DNA from: Sporosarcina sp. HYO08
GTDB lineage: Bacteria; Bacillota; Bacilli; Bacillales_A; Planococcaceae
Direction: 5' to 3'
DNA: 64,000 nt
NCBI RefSeq assembly: GCF_001563475.1
Contig: NZ_LPUT01000023.1
Location: forward strand, 124,001 to 188,000
Positions within the stretch are counted from its first letter, which is position 1. Each line of letters begins with the position of its first letter. The notes under the pieces were generated by a model, which was not told where the DNA came from, searched no databases, and worked only from the letters and a program-made list of their open reading frames with translations. A program made the position numbers and the translations under genes. Of this stretch, positions 53,677-62,890 are shown one piece after another.

Positions 53677-54129
53677 TTACTTGGAACTTTTTTTAAAATA
53701 CCAGCCACTATCCGGACGATCACGCGGTGTCATATTGATGATAAAATAGCCAATGATTAAAATAAGGATGACAAATGAATAGAACAATGTATGGATTGGA
53801 TGATCATGTTCAACGATGATTAACCTAACCATCGCGGTGATACCGATATAAATAAAATACCGAAGCGGGAAATGATAGTCTTCCTTAAAGTATTTGACAA
53901 TCATAGCGATAAACTCAAAATACAAAAAGAAGATCAAAATATTCGCCAAGTATGCGTTATAGTCAGTATGATCGCCCGTGATCAGTAATTGTCCAAAAAC
54001 ATATAGCTCTTTTATGAGGACAATAGATAAAATAATGGCAAGAAAAACGAGCATGATATTTAAGAACATTTGTAGGGCAATCGGGAACATTTGCAATGCC
54101 TGCGTGTACTTTTTCTTTACCATATACAT
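53677..54129 (-). CDS. PsiE family membrane protein
   Basis: 150 aa with four membrane segments. The conserved middle part YLANILIFFLYFEFIAMIVKYFKEDYHFPLRYFIYIGITAMVRLIIVEHDHP is diagnostic of PsiE (phosphate-starvation-inducible protein). Function unknown. GGAGGG precedes the start; MYMVKKK allows ATG 54129 or the ATG two codons later. Confidence 0.9.
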   Translation of the reverse strand: MYMVKKKYTQALQMFPIALQMFLNIMLVFLAIILSIVLIKELYVFGQLLITGDHTDYNAYLANILIFFLYFEFIAMIVKYFKEDYHFPLRYFIYIGITAMVRLIIVEHDHPIHTLFYSFVILILIIGYFIINMTPRDRPDSGWYFKKSSK

Positions 54130-54248
54130 TTCTCCCTCCGATAATTTGTCTCATTATAAGTGCTAGAAAAATCATTTGTCAATGATCTAAGTCGAATAAA
54201 AACTAAAGGTTTACATTCGAATTAACTTTTGGTTAATTACAGAAACAC

Positions 54249-54296
54249 AAAAAGAGGTTATCCGAGAAGTGCCAAGCACTTCTGGAATAACCTCTA
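54249..54296 (-). terminator. Terminator of sulP with a GTGCC-type hairpin
   Basis: AGAGGTTAT...AGAAGTGC / GCACTTCT...ATAACCTCT with a CAA loop and TTTTTGTGTTT on the minus strand. Its core (GTGCC..GCACTTCT) resembles one arm of the palindrome at 46145-46270. Confidence 0.82.
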
Positions 54297-54319
54297 ATCA
54301 TTCATTTCACGATCGTTCC

Positions 54320-55732
54320 TTAAGTGATTAACTGATTATAGAGTTTTTCACTTGCGGGATTAAAACCGATTAACTCAACCTTTTTCCCTTTTTGCTCCAG
54401 CTTTTCTTTTACTTTCAAAATTGCCCCAACTGCCGATTCATCCCAAAGGTTACTGCTCGCAAAGTCGATTACAATCGTATCATCTGTTATTTGTTCAAAA
54501 GCCTTTGTAAATCGCATTGTGGAGGCAAAGAAAAGTGGTCCTTCCACGACATACCGATTGCCTGCTCTTTTCACTTTTACATGTGAAACCGTTGCAACAA
54601 AAAAGAGCGAGCTTAAAATAACACCGATGACAACGCCGATTGCCAAATTATGCGTATAAATGATGATGCCGACCGTAACGATCATAACGAGTGACTCTGC
54701 ACGCGGTGCTTGGACAAGAAATTTGAACGAACCCCAATTAAATGTCGTCGCACTCACCATAATCATCACACCAACAAGTACCGGCATCGGAATATCCACA
54801 ACAACGTCACCTAACACAAGGATGAGGAACAGAAGAAAAACACCCGAAACAAAAGTCGAAAGTCTGCCGCGTCCGCCTGATTTCACATTAATGATCGATT
54901 GTCCAATTAATGCGCAGCCCGGCATGCCGCCAAAGAAACCATTGATGAAGTTGGCGATCCCTTGCCCGCGCGCTTCTTTATTTTTGTTGCTGCCCGTATC
55001 GGTCATATCATCTAAAACCTGCGCAGTCATTAACGACTCTAACAATCCAACAATTGCGAGCGCAAAAGAATACGGCAAAATAATTTTCAGCGTTTCAAAG
55101 TTCAGCGGGATATCAGGCAAGAAAAAGATTGGCAGCGTATCTGGCATCGTTCCAAGATCCCCAATTGATTTCATCGGCGCACCACTGAACATCGCAATCG
55201 CGGTCATAACAACAATCGCAATGAGCGGTGCTGGAATGAGCGTAAAAAACCGCGGAATCGCATATACAAGAACAAGCGTCACACCTGCGAAAAGGTAAGC
55301 GATCCACCCTTCCCCGACAAGATAGGGAAGTTGCGCCATGAATATCATAATTCCGAGCGCATTGACAAACCCAAGCATGACCGAATTCGGAATAAAACGC
55401 ATTAAATTCGCCACGCCAAAAACCCCAAATAAAAATTGAAGAATACCCGTTAAAATGCCTGCAGCCAATAAATATTGCAGGCCATGATCCGCAACGAGCT
55501 TGACGACAACAAGTGCCATTGCCCCAGTCGCAGCAGAAATCATCGCCGGTCGTCCGCCGACAAATGACATGACGACCGCAATTGTAAATGAAGCATATAA
55601 CGTTACACGCGGGTCTACACCTGCAATGAATGAAAATGCGAGCGCTTCCGGAATGAGCGCCAAACCTACAACAATCCCAGCTAAAATATCAGCTCTTATA
55701 TTGCCGAACCATTGTTTCCTATATAATTGCAT
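54320..55732 (-). CDS. SulP family anion transporter with STAS domain
   Basis: 470 aa. The SulP signature begins GNIRADILAGIVVGLALIPEALAFSFIAGVDPRVTLYASF; about ten or more spans follow, and the C-terminal STAS domain covers about 385-470 (DTIVIDFASSNLWDESAVGAIL). Members carry sulfate, bicarbonate or other anions. Not near the sulfate genes (30 kb away), so substrate is open. Divergent from the recombinase-like gene. Confidence 0.92.
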   Translation of the reverse strand: MQLYRKQWFGNIRADILAGIVVGLALIPEALAFSFIAGVDPRVTLYASFTIAVVMSFVGGRPAMISAATGAMALVVVKLVADHGLQYLLAAGILTGILQFLFGVFGVANLMRFIPNSVMLGFVNALGIMIFMAQLPYLVGEGWIAYLFAGVTLVLVYAIPRFFTLIPAPLIAIVVMTAIAMFSGAPMKSIGDLGTMPDTLPIFFLPDIPLNFETLKIILPYSFALAIVGLLESLMTAQVLDDMTDTGSNKNKEARGQGIANFINGFFGGMPGCALIGQSIINVKSGGRGRLSTFVSGVFLLFLILVLGDVVVDIPMPVLVGVMIMVSATTFNWGSFKFLVQAPRAESLVMIVTVGIIIYTHNLAIGVVIGVILSSLFFVATVSHVKVKRAGNRYVVEGPLFFASTMRFTKAFEQITDDTIVIDFASSNLWDESAVGAILKVKEKLEQKGKKVELIGFNPASEKLYNQLIT

Positions 55733-55808
55733 CCAGATTCTCCTTTAGTTATGATAGAAGTGGTTTCCCCCGAATATCGTTTTAGGAACGTTCATAGCAT
55801 AACATTTT

Positions 55809-55837
55809 CATTCCCAAAAAGGAATGTTTTTGGGAAT
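55809..55837. promoter_or_regulatory. Overlapping palindromes, candidate operator
   Basis: CATTCC-CAAAAA-GGAATG (55809-55826) overlaps ATTCCCAAAAA-GGAATG-TTTTTGGGAAT (55810-55837). Both are perfect, and they sit in the 122-bp space between sulP and the recombinase-like gene, 18 bp before its start codon. Confidence 0.55.
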
Positions 55838-55854
55838 ACCAGGAGTGAAAGAAG

Positions 55855-56394
55855 ATGAAATTTGGCTATCAGCGTCCCATTTTGGAAGATCAAAAAATGA
55901 CGCAGCAACTTGCACATATAGAAATAGATGAAATGTTTAGTGAAACGCATGGCTTTGCCAAAAAAAGACATGAATTGGAAAATTTGTTGATGAAGGTGGA
56001 AAGTGGAGATGAAATAGTTGTCCAAAATATCGAAGTGTTGGCCGATTCCTTGCATCACTTTCTAGACTTACTCCGCCTTGCCGAGCGGGATGGCGTTACG
56101 ATTCATTTCATCGATGAAGAACTGACAAATCGAACGATCCAAGAAGGCAATCTTTCTACTTGGACACAATTTTTCACTTCATTGCAATCAACTTTTATTA
56201 GCCACGCCTCCACTTTCGGCATTCAAGCGGCCATTAAACAAGGCAAAACTATCGGTCGCCCTAGAAAGTCGGATGTAAACTTAGAAAAGGCATTTGAAAT
56301 GTATAAAAGTAAGCAATATACCTTGCATGATATTAAAAATGAAACAGGGATTAGTAAATCAACCCTTTATCGTTATTTGGATTCAAAAGTATAA
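55855..56394 (+). CDS. Serine-recombinase-like protein lacking catalytic residues
   Basis: 179 aa. It follows the resolvase/invertase layout: N-terminal resolvase fold (MKFGYQRPILEDQ; normal GYARVSTxxQ), VESGDEIVVQ, SLHHFLDLLRLAERDGVTIHFIDEEL, then GRPRKSD and a C-terminal helix-turn-helix (YTLHDIKNETGISKSTLYRYL). The nucleophile Ser is replaced (RVS to RPI) and the LDRLGR motif with two active-site Arg reads IEVLAD. It should therefore bind DNA without cutting it. Likely a regulator derived from a resolvase; target may be sulP or itself. Confidence 0.85.
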   Translation: MKFGYQRPILEDQKMTQQLAHIEIDEMFSETHGFAKKRHELENLLMKVESGDEIVVQNIEVLADSLHHFLDLLRLAERDGVTIHFIDEELTNRTIQEGNLSTWTQFFTSLQSTFISHASTFGIQAAIKQGKTIGRPRKSDVNLEKAFEMYKSKQYTLHDIKNETGISKSTLYRYLDSKV

Positions 56395-56419
56395 AACAAG
56401 AGCAATCATTTCTAATGAC

Positions 56420-56449
56420 ACACTCCCTCATTTCGAAGGAGTGTTTTTT
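56420..56449 (+). terminator. Terminator of the recombinase-like gene
   Basis: ACACTCC / GGAGTGT stem then TTTTT. Confidence 0.85.
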
Positions 56450-56588
56450 GTTTGTAAAGATCGTCGCCATGAACGGATTCCTTTTTATAAGACTGATTGA
56501 AAACCAAGCAATACGTATACCTTGTTTACAATAAGCCAACATAAAGGACATTGCCGATGCCTATAAGATGTGAAAGCGAGGGTAAACC

Positions 56589-57443
56589 ATGTATTTTTAT
56601 AAGGAAGATTTAATTAATATTATTGTCCCTGACAAACCTGATCCAGCTGCAGCGAAGGTCATGCAGGAAATACTTGGCGGACACTTTGGAGAAATGCGCA
56701 CCATGATGCAGTACTTTTTCCAGAGCTCAAATTTCCGGGGCAAGGAGAAAAAATACCGAGATCTGCTCCGAGGAATTTTTTTAGAGGAGATTGCGCATGT
56801 TGAACTTGTGCAAACGACCATCAACCATTTGCTAAATGAATCTGGGGAACCTGGAGTAGGAAACGACAGTCCAAGCGGAGCGCCATTGCAAGATCCGGTA
56901 ACCCACGCCAACCCCCATCATTATATAGTAGGCGCGCAGGCTTCTCTTCCAGTGGATGCGGCAGGAAACCCGTGGAATGGGTCCTGGGTGTACAGCCACG
57001 GGAATTTGATAGGAGACTTACTGGATAACCTTGTATTGGAATCAACTGGGGTTTTGCAAAAGTCAAGAATCTATGAAATGAGTTCCAACAAAACGTTTAG
57101 GGAAACACTGGCGTTTCTAATCGTTCGCGACAATGCGCATCAAAATGCTTTTGCCAAAGCACTTGAAACACTTGGAGTAGAATGGGGGAAATTGTTCCCG
57201 GTTCCAAACTACGATATCAATAAATACCCTGAATGCCGGAAGTATGTAGATATGGGCTTCCACAATGCCCAGTTTAACTTCAGGCTGGATGATACCCTAA
57301 TTGCAGACGTTTTCTCTGGAAAATCCCCAAGCAGGAATGGCGGAGAACTTCAAGTTACTCCTCCACCTGAAGGTTATCCAGTTCCTGTTATGCCTGAAAT
57401 GCCAAATGAGCACGCCCCAGGAATCAGCGATTTGAATAGATAA
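56589..57443 (+). CDS. Manganese catalase
   Basis: 284 aa. Ferritin-like dimanganese enzyme: GGHFGEMRTMMQYFFQS, FLEEIAHVELVQTTI (Glu/His ligands), LVLESTGV and RDNAHQNAFAKAL (Glu and His ligands). The C-terminus is Pro-rich (PPPEGYPVPVMPEMPNEHAP). Converts hydrogen peroxide to water and oxygen. Relatives in Bacillus include YdbD and the spore coat protein CotJC; the length fits YdbD-type. GAGGG precedes the ATG. Confidence 0.94.
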   Translation: MYFYKEDLINIIVPDKPDPAAAKVMQEILGGHFGEMRTMMQYFFQSSNFRGKEKKYRDLLRGIFLEEIAHVELVQTTINHLLNESGEPGVGNDSPSGAPLQDPVTHANPHHYIVGAQASLPVDAAGNPWNGSWVYSHGNLIGDLLDNLVLESTGVLQKSRIYEMSSNKTFRETLAFLIVRDNAHQNAFAKALETLGVEWGKLFPVPNYDINKYPECRKYVDMGFHNAQFNFRLDDTLIADVFSGKSPSRNGGELQVTPPPEGYPVPVMPEMPNEHAPGISDLNR

Positions 57444-57473
57444 GAAATGACTCACTCTTTAGAGCAGATTTCA

Positions 57474-57518
57474 GACTGTAAACAAACTCAAAAAATCGAG
57501 TTTGTTTACAGTCTTTTG
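57474..57518 (+). terminator. Terminator of Mn-catalase
   Basis: GACTGTAAACAAACTC / GAGTTTGTTTACAGTC perfect 16-bp stem then TTTT. Confidence 0.93.
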
Positions 57519-57531
57519 ATTTTAACCCGTC

Positions 57532-57573
57532 AAAAGACCTCTACCCAACAAATATCCGGTAGAGGTCTTTTTC
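57532..57573. terminator. Second terminator, convergent with the YkvI-type gene
   Basis: AAAAGACCTCTACC / GGTAGAGGTCTTTT stem, T-rich on both sides, 31 bp before the stop of the minus-strand permease gene. Confidence 0.85.
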
Positions 57574-57603
57574 GACTTCATCCACATGCACTTTTCATCT
57601 TTT

Positions 57604-58665
57604 TCAGCTCTCTTCCAACACGACCGATGCTCTTTTTTTCTTCACCCAAGCTAAGACAATCGCGCCGATCAGCGTAAAGCCCAAGTACCCCATGACTGGG
57701 TAGACCGTTCCGACAAGCGTGATAAACCCAACAAAGCTTGCTCCAAATGCGGCTGCGCCGAATACAACAACAGCTCCCTTAAACTTCATTGTATCTCTTG
57801 GGACGATCCGTGCCGTAAATGCATAGAGCATACCGACAGCCGTATTATAAATCATACCAAGTAAAATAATGGAAAAGATTATACTTACCACTGGATTCAT
57901 ACTACCCGCGAGCAGTAACATTGGCATTGGAACAGAAGCGATTTCCTTCAATTGTGTCAACATGGAAACGTTGATAAGAAGTATGAGTAGACCAAGACCC
58001 AGTCCACCGATAATACCTCCCCAAGCCGCAACTTTTTCGTCCTTTACCGTTCCGCCCATTACGGTCAACATCGCAGCGCCGGCGGCAATATTATAAGAAA
58101 CATATAACGCCGCTCCTAACAGCCAGTGAGAAGCACCTCGGCTATCGCTTGCCGCTTGTAGATCCGCTGATGCAAAATCAAAATTGAATACCGAATAGAC
58201 GGTGATCCCAATAACAATTAACAACAAAAATGGTGTGAACGCACTGATAAGGGACATGACTCTTTGGATACCGAAAGTCAAAGAGATAATCGTTACGGCA
58301 GCCATCAAAATACTGCCAATGAAACTCGGTACGCCAAATTGTTGTTCAAAAATGGCACCGGCTCCTGAAAACATGACAACCGTCACACCGAATAAGAAAA
58401 ACGTAATGATGAAGTCAATCACAACCCCTAAATAACGACCACAAATATGATAAATCACTTTTTGATGCGACGTCGTTTGCAAACGGCTGCCTAATTGTGT
58501 TAAATTCATTCCGATAAAAGCGAATAATACCGCTGCAACAACAGAGCCCGCAATGCCCATTGCACCAAAGCTTGTGAAAAATTGTAAAATTTCTTGTCCC
58601 GATGCGAATCCGGCACCGACAATGACACCGATAAAAGCTGCACCCATTTGAAAACTTTTTCTCAT
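57604..58665 (-). CDS. YkvI family membrane protein, LeuT-fold type
   Basis: 353 aa with about ten membrane segments. Opening GAAFIGVIVGAGFASGQEILQFF has the unwound Gly-rich first helix of APC/LeuT-fold transporters; YNIAAGAAMLTVMGG and GTVYPVMGYLGF follow. YkvI proteins are annotated as transporters of unknown substrate. It lies about 100 bp downstream of the D-amino-acid-type operon in the same direction, so an amino acid substrate is plausible. Confidence 0.85.
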   Translation of the reverse strand: MRKSFQMGAAFIGVIVGAGFASGQEILQFFTSFGAMGIAGSVVAAVLFAFIGMNLTQLGSRLQTTSHQKVIYHICGRYLGVVIDFIITFFLFGVTVVMFSGAGAIFEQQFGVPSFIGSILMAAVTIISLTFGIQRVMSLISAFTPFLLLIVIGITVYSVFNFDFASADLQAASDSRGASHWLLGAALYVSYNIAAGAAMLTVMGGTVKDEKVAAWGGIIGGLGLGLLILLINVSMLTQLKEIASVPMPMLLLAGSMNPVVSIIFSIILLGMIYNTAVGMLYAFTARIVPRDTMKFKGAVVVFGAAAFGASFVGFITLVGTVYPVMGYLGFTLIGAIVLAWVKKKRASVVLEES

Positions 58666-58738
58666 AAAATTTCCCCCATCTAAATTTTCGACCTAATCCG
58701 GTATCTGAATATTCCGAATAATTATTATGCAATAAATC

Positions 58739-58762
58739 ATGTGGGTGGAGGTCCACCCACAT
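58739..58762 (-). terminator. Hairpin after the enolase-superfamily gene
   Basis: ATGTGGGTGGA / TCCACCCACAT perfect stem. It lacks a good T run, so termination may be partial and allow readthrough into the YkvI gene. Confidence 0.5.
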
Positions 58763-58767
58763 AATCA

Positions 58768-59883
58768 TTATTTAGCTGCTTGATAACGGTATTGTTCAAC
58801 CGTGAACTTATCCATTGCGTCGAAATTCGGTTCATAACCAATCCCATATGCAGTCGGCACTGTAATATAACCGTCTTCCACGACAACTTCCGGTGAAATG
58901 ATGTCTTCTTCCCAATAACGGGACGAACCAGCCGTATCACCAGGTAACACGAAGTTCGGCAATGTCGTTAGCGCAACATTATGGGCACGCCCAATCCCAG
59001 ATTCCAACATGCCGCCGCACCAAACCGGTATGCCTTTTTCCATACAATAATCATGAATTTTCTTCGCTTCTGTCAAACCGCCGACGCGGCCGATTTTAAT
59101 ATTGATAATTTTCGTACTGCCGAGCTCAAGTGCTTTACGTGTGTCTTCAAGCGAATGAATACTTTCATCCAAACAGACCGGCGTTGTCATTTGTTTTTGT
59201 AAAGTCGCATGATCGATAATATCATCTGAAGCAAGCGGTTGTTCAATCATCGTTAAGTTAAATTCATCCAGTTGTTTTAACAGCTCAACATCCTCCAGCG
59301 TATAAGCTGAATTCGCATCCGCCATGAGCGGTACATCTGGAAACTGATTCCGCAGCTCACGCATCACTTCGACATCATACCCTGGTTTGATTTTCACTTT
59401 GATCCGCTTGTACCCTTCTTCCACAAAACCACGAACCGTTTGGACCAAGTCTTCGACATTTTCGTGAATGCCGACGCTTATACCAACTTCAATTTTGTCA
59501 CGCTTTCCGCCTAGCGCTTCTGCCAATGTCAGTTGATTTCTTTTCGCGTATAAATCCCAAATCGCTCCTTCTACAGTTGATTTGGCCATATTATTTTGTC
59601 GGATGGGACGGAAACGTTCACTTATTTCATCTGGATGACCAACTGTTGTACCTAACACGAGTGGAATGAGAAAGTCTTGAATCATATGCAAATTCGTTTC
59701 AAGTGTCTCTTCGTTATACCAAGGCGAATGGAATGCGACAGACTCGCCCCAGCCGGAATTGCCGAGTTCATCTTTTGCCTCTACTAATAGAAAATCTTTT
59801 TCCTGCATCGTACCAAAACTTGTTGTAAATGGATGCTTCATCGTCATTTTCATTTTTCGGATGTTAATTTCTTTGATGATCAT
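58768..59883 (-). CDS. N-succinylamino acid racemase / o-succinylbenzoate synthase family
   Basis: 371 aa enolase-superfamily enzyme. Catalytic KxK motif in [11 protein letters not shown], metal ligands Asp (LMADANSAY), Glu (MIEQPLA) and Asp (VCLDESIHS), and the second acid/base Lys in [11 protein letters not shown]. The GNAT and M20 genes upstream match the known set that converts D- to L-amino acids through N-succinyl intermediates, so racemase (NSAR) is the best call; OSBS in menaquinone synthesis is the alternative, but no men genes are present. Starts inside the GNAT stop (4-nt overlap). Confidence 0.92.
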   Translation of the reverse strand: MIIKEINIRKMKMTMKHPFTTSFGTMQEKDFLLVEAKDELGNSGWGESVAFHSPWYNEETLETNLHMIQDFLIPLVLGTTVGHPDEISERFRPIRQNNMAKSTVEGAIWDLYAKRNQLTLAEALGGKRDKIEVGISVGIHENVEDLVQTVRGFVEEGYKRIKVKIKPGYDVEVMRELRNQFPDVPLMADANSAYTLEDVELLKQLDEFNLTMIEQPLASDDIIDHATLQKQMTTPVCLDESIHSLEDTRKALELGSTKIINIKIGRVGGLTEAKKIHDYCMEKGIPVWCGGMLESGIGRAHNVALTTLPNFVLPGDTAGSSRYWEEDIISPEVVVEDGYITVPTAYGIGYEPNFDAMDKFTVEQYRYQAAK

Positions 59884-60722
59884 TGTATATCTCCTCTTTC
59901 ACTCGTAGTTAATGGGATTGTGCTTCTTTTTATTACTTGGTAATAGTGAACGCCCGCCTTAGATCGATTTACACCGACTAATGCATAGCCTGCTTGGAAT
60001 AATGTCTGGAAGATCTTTCTAATTTTCAATCGCCAATCTAATGCAAGGGTTGGCTCACTGCTTTTGATCAACTGAATGTGATCTGGGACTGGAATTTCTA
60101 AGCCGTCAACATCAGTCGGTACGTTCTGTTCATCCCATTCGAGAACTGGATATCCTTGTTCCGTTTTTCCTACCGTGAATGGACGTTCAAAACGATCGAG
60201 TGTCGGCACCCAGCCTTTCTCCACTCTTTCACTTGCAATCCACCATTCGATTTTAAAGCGATCTGTAGGTAAACCTTTGTTCAATCCGTCTTCCATTTCT
60301 CCGTACCAATTTTCTAAATAAATACTGCATATCCCGTATAATTTTGACAAATTCAAATAGGCGTTACGGCTTTCCAGCGGATCGAATGTCCATGTAATTA
60401 ATTCATAGCCCATTTCCTTTGCAAGCTTTCGCTGCTCATCCTTCAATAGTTTGCCAATTCCCATGAGCTGGTAATCTGGATGAACCCCTAACATGTGCGA
60501 ACATAAATACGCTTTACCGTTTGCAAATCCCGTAAAACTATACGAAAAACCAACGAGTCTCTCACCGTCAAAAGCACCTAACATTAAACCGCCATTCGTA
60601 ATCGCAGTATACGTCTGGTGGATTGGAATCGGGTCCATCCCCCACACTGTTTTTTCGAGAGATTGAACGAGCCTTAGTTCTTCAATGGTTTCCAATTTGC
60701 GCGTTATAATGGTTGGTTTCAT
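59880..60722 (-). CDS. GNAT N-acyltransferase, probable D-amino acid N-succinyltransferase
   Basis: 280 aa. GNAT domain in the N-terminal half: [43 protein letters not shown] (acyl-CoA loop Q/RxxGxG-like QLMGIG) and [20 protein letters not shown]. The family is that found with NSAR enzymes in Geobacillus-type operons, where it succinylates D-amino acids from succinyl-CoA. Starts right after the M20 stop and overlaps the racemase start. Confidence 0.85.
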   Translation of the reverse strand: MKPTIITRKLETIEELRLVQSLEKTVWGMDPIPIHQTYTAITNGGLMLGAFDGERLVGFSYSFTGFANGKAYLCSHMLGVHPDYQLMGIGKLLKDEQRKLAKEMGYELITWTFDPLESRNAYLNLSKLYGICSIYLENWYGEMEDGLNKGLPTDRFKIEWWIASERVEKGWVPTLDRFERPFTVGKTEQGYPVLEWDEQNVPTDVDGLEIPVPDHIQLIKSSEPTLALDWRLKIRKIFQTLFQAGYALVGVNRSKAGVHYYQVIKRSTIPLTTSERGDIQ

Positions 60723-61865
60723 TCAGTTCACGTCCTTTTGGTCTAACCGTTCGAATGTATGGATGACTGCACGGGCTAAAATTTCAATTCCCGTCAGCAA
60801 ACTATCTTTGTTGAACGTCATGTTCGGATGATGGAGGCCAGGCGATAGATCGCAGCCAAGGCCAAGCATCGTTGCTTTCACAGTAGGACGTTTCAATGTG
60901 TAGAAATGAAAGTCCTCTCCGCCTGGCGTGACAATCGGCGGCGCTAGATAGGACTCGCCGACCGTATCGGTAATCGCTTGAGCCATTATGTCAGTGGCCG
61001 TTTCATCCACTTCGGCAGCCGCAATTTCAGTGAGCAATTCACATTGAATGTCCACGCCAGTCATCTTCGCAACGGAATCGATGGCTGATTGCACTTGTTC
61101 CAACAACTTGTCCATCACATCATTCGTTTGCGCGCGCATATCGATACTGAAGACACCGTTTCCAGGTATAATGTTCGCCGATTCCCCGCCCGCTTGGAAC
61201 ATCGTCATTTTTGCCGAATGCGGTACCATCGGGTCGACATGAATGGAACGGATCGCTTGTACGAGTAAAGCCATCACTTCAATGGCATTTTGTCCAAGAT
61301 GGGGTCTTGCCCCGTGCGTGTCCGTTCCGATAATGGACCCTTTCAACATTTTCGCAGCGCCATGAAAAAGTGCAGGTGCGGAGTAACCATGACCGATTTC
61401 TTGGATCGGGCGAAGATGTAGGCCGTATAAGTAATCGACATCATCAACGAGCCCTTTATCAACAAATGCCAAGGCGCCTGTTCCTTTTTCTTCCGCTGGT
61501 TGGAACAGCGCTTTCAGGCGGCCGTTCTTCGGATAGCCGAGTTTTTTCAAAACGAGCAGCGCCCCAAATACGATCGTCATATGCGCATCATGTCCGCAAG
61601 AATGATTGGCTTGGTAAACACCGTCTACTTCTTGCCAAAGTGCATCGATATCTGTGCGGAGCCCGACGCAGTGTTCTCCTTCCCCAGCCATCACAACGAG
61701 CCCCGTTGAATCTTCAAATGTTGTGACTTCGTACCCTTCGTTTTTGATAAGCTGCTCTAAATATTTCGTCGTCTCGACTTCCTGCCAACTAATTTCAGGA
61801 TGTGTATGTAAGTGATCGAATACTTTCTCGATCAACGGTTTAATTTCTTGCAATACCCTTTTCAT
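60723..61865 (-). CDS. M20 family amidohydrolase, probable N-succinyl-L-amino acid hydrolase
   Basis: 380 aa. Metal-binding motifs NHSCGHDAHMTIVFG and PAEEKGTGALAF (Glu base and ligand), HGARPHLGQNAIEV in the dimerisation domain and the C-terminal TPGGEDFHFY. M20D group (aminoacylase/hippurate hydrolase-like). In this operon it should release the L-amino acid from the N-succinyl intermediate. Start overlaps the rpiR stop by 4 nt. Confidence 0.9.
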   Translation of the reverse strand: MKRVLQEIKPLIEKVFDHLHTHPEISWQEVETTKYLEQLIKNEGYEVTTFEDSTGLVVMAGEGEHCVGLRTDIDALWQEVDGVYQANHSCGHDAHMTIVFGALLVLKKLGYPKNGRLKALFQPAEEKGTGALAFVDKGLVDDVDYLYGLHLRPIQEIGHGYSAPALFHGAAKMLKGSIIGTDTHGARPHLGQNAIEVMALLVQAIRSIHVDPMVPHSAKMTMFQAGGESANIIPGNGVFSIDMRAQTNDVMDKLLEQVQSAIDSVAKMTGVDIQCELLTEIAAAEVDETATDIMAQAITDTVGESYLAPPIVTPGGEDFHFYTLKRPTVKATMLGLGCDLSPGLHHPNMTFNKDSLLTGIEILARAVIHTFERLDQKDVN

Positions 61866-62722
61866 CTTTTCTCCGCTCCTTTAACAAATAAAAAATCACT
61901 TTTCAACGATTGATAACTTCTTTGGCTTTGGTCAAATTGTTCCTTTTCCTTCACCGATAACCCGGCAACAATCGCGTTCATAAATGAAAACAAAGAAGCT
62001 GTCGCATCTAATGTAGACTTGTTCGGTGAATAAATCGGAAACAGCACATCACTATGTGCATGAATCGGCGAGAGCAATGAGTCTGTAATCGCAATGACAT
62101 AAGCATTTTGCTCCCGTGCCAATTCAGCAATTCTAATCGTTTCTTTTAAATAGCGATGAAAAGATATCGCGATCAATACGGATTTGTCCGTCATCGTACT
62201 CAGCGTTCGAATCACATCTTCCGCTTCAATCCGAATGAGCCGCACGTCATGCCTGACAAGCCCAAGTGTATAGGATAGCCAGGTTGCCGCGGCGTGGGAC
62301 GACCTAAGTCCGAGTATATAAACTGTTTCCGCTTTGGAAAGAGCATCGATCGCTTTTTCATAATCACGCTCGTTAATTTGCTTAATCGTTTCCGTAATGG
62401 TCCGACAGTCTTGCTCCATCACCTGTTCATAAAAAGGGGATTCCTTCTCCAGTTCAAGCTTCGTTTGCTGGTACGTGTACAAGCTACTTTCACGGAACAA
62501 TAGCTGTTCTCGTATGGTCTTCTGCAATTCGGCATAACCGGACAGTCCGATACGATAACAAAAGCGGATCACCGTCGTTTCACTCACGCCGATTTCCATG
62601 CCAATTTCTTGCGCCGAAGACATTGCGACATTTCGCGGATGATCTAGCACATAAGTGGCAACTTTTTTTTGGCTTTTCGATAAGTTATTAAAGTGCTCGT
62701 GAACGAGATCTAGTAATTTCAT
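61862..62722 (-). CDS. MurR/RpiR family regulator of the N-succinyl operon
   Basis: 286 aa. N-terminal RpiR helix-turn-helix (NLSKSQKKVATYVLDHPRNVAMSSAQEIGMEIGVSETTVIRFCYRIG) and a C-terminal SIS domain (AETVYILGLRSSHAAATWLSYTLG, VLIAISFHRYLKETI). RpiR proteins usually bind sugar phosphates; in this family some respond to other ligands. First gene of a four-gene operon with 4-nt or zero-gap junctions. The perfect 18-bp palindrome upstream is a likely operator. Confidence 0.9.
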   Translation of the reverse strand: MKLLDLVHEHFNNLSKSQKKVATYVLDHPRNVAMSSAQEIGMEIGVSETTVIRFCYRIGLSGYAELQKTIREQLLFRESSLYTYQQTKLELEKESPFYEQVMEQDCRTITETIKQINERDYEKAIDALSKAETVYILGLRSSHAAATWLSYTLGLVRHDVRLIRIEAEDVIRTLSTMTDKSVLIAISFHRYLKETIRIAELAREQNAYVIAITDSLLSPIHAHSDVLFPIYSPNKSTLDATASLFSFMNAIVAGLSVKEKEQFDQSQRSYQSLKSDFLFVKGAEKR

Positions 62723-62764
62723 AATTGATCACCACTTGAAGTTTTTGCATTTCATTCCCAAGAA

Positions 62765-62782
62765 ATGAAGTTTAAACTTCAT
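62765..62782. promoter_or_regulatory. Perfect 18-bp palindrome ahead of rpiR, candidate operator
   Basis: ATGAAGTTTAAACTTCAT, 42 bp upstream of the rpiR start codon. A related half (TTGAAGTTTTTGCATTTCAT) lies at about 62736-62755. RpiR regulators commonly bind such palindromes and autoregulate. Confidence 0.6.
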
Positions 62783-62852
62783 AATTGATTGTGAATAACT
62801 TATCATAAAAGTTCCCAGATTACAATATCTTTTCTGAACTTTTGCAGTAAAT

Positions 62853-62884
62853 AAAAAACCTCACTGAATTTTTTCAGTGAGGCT
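62853..62884 (-). terminator. Terminator of clpC
   Basis: CCTCACTGAA / TTCAGTGAGG stem then a T run on the minus strand, 7 bp after the clpC stop. Confidence 0.92.
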
Positions 62885-62890
62885 TCTCGA

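Noticed and set aside
54660..55298. 212-codon plus-strand frame opposite sulP
   Set aside because: It mirrors the codon pattern of the membrane protein on the other strand and is Thr/Pro/Ile-rich without a recognisable domain; sulP is clearly the real gene.
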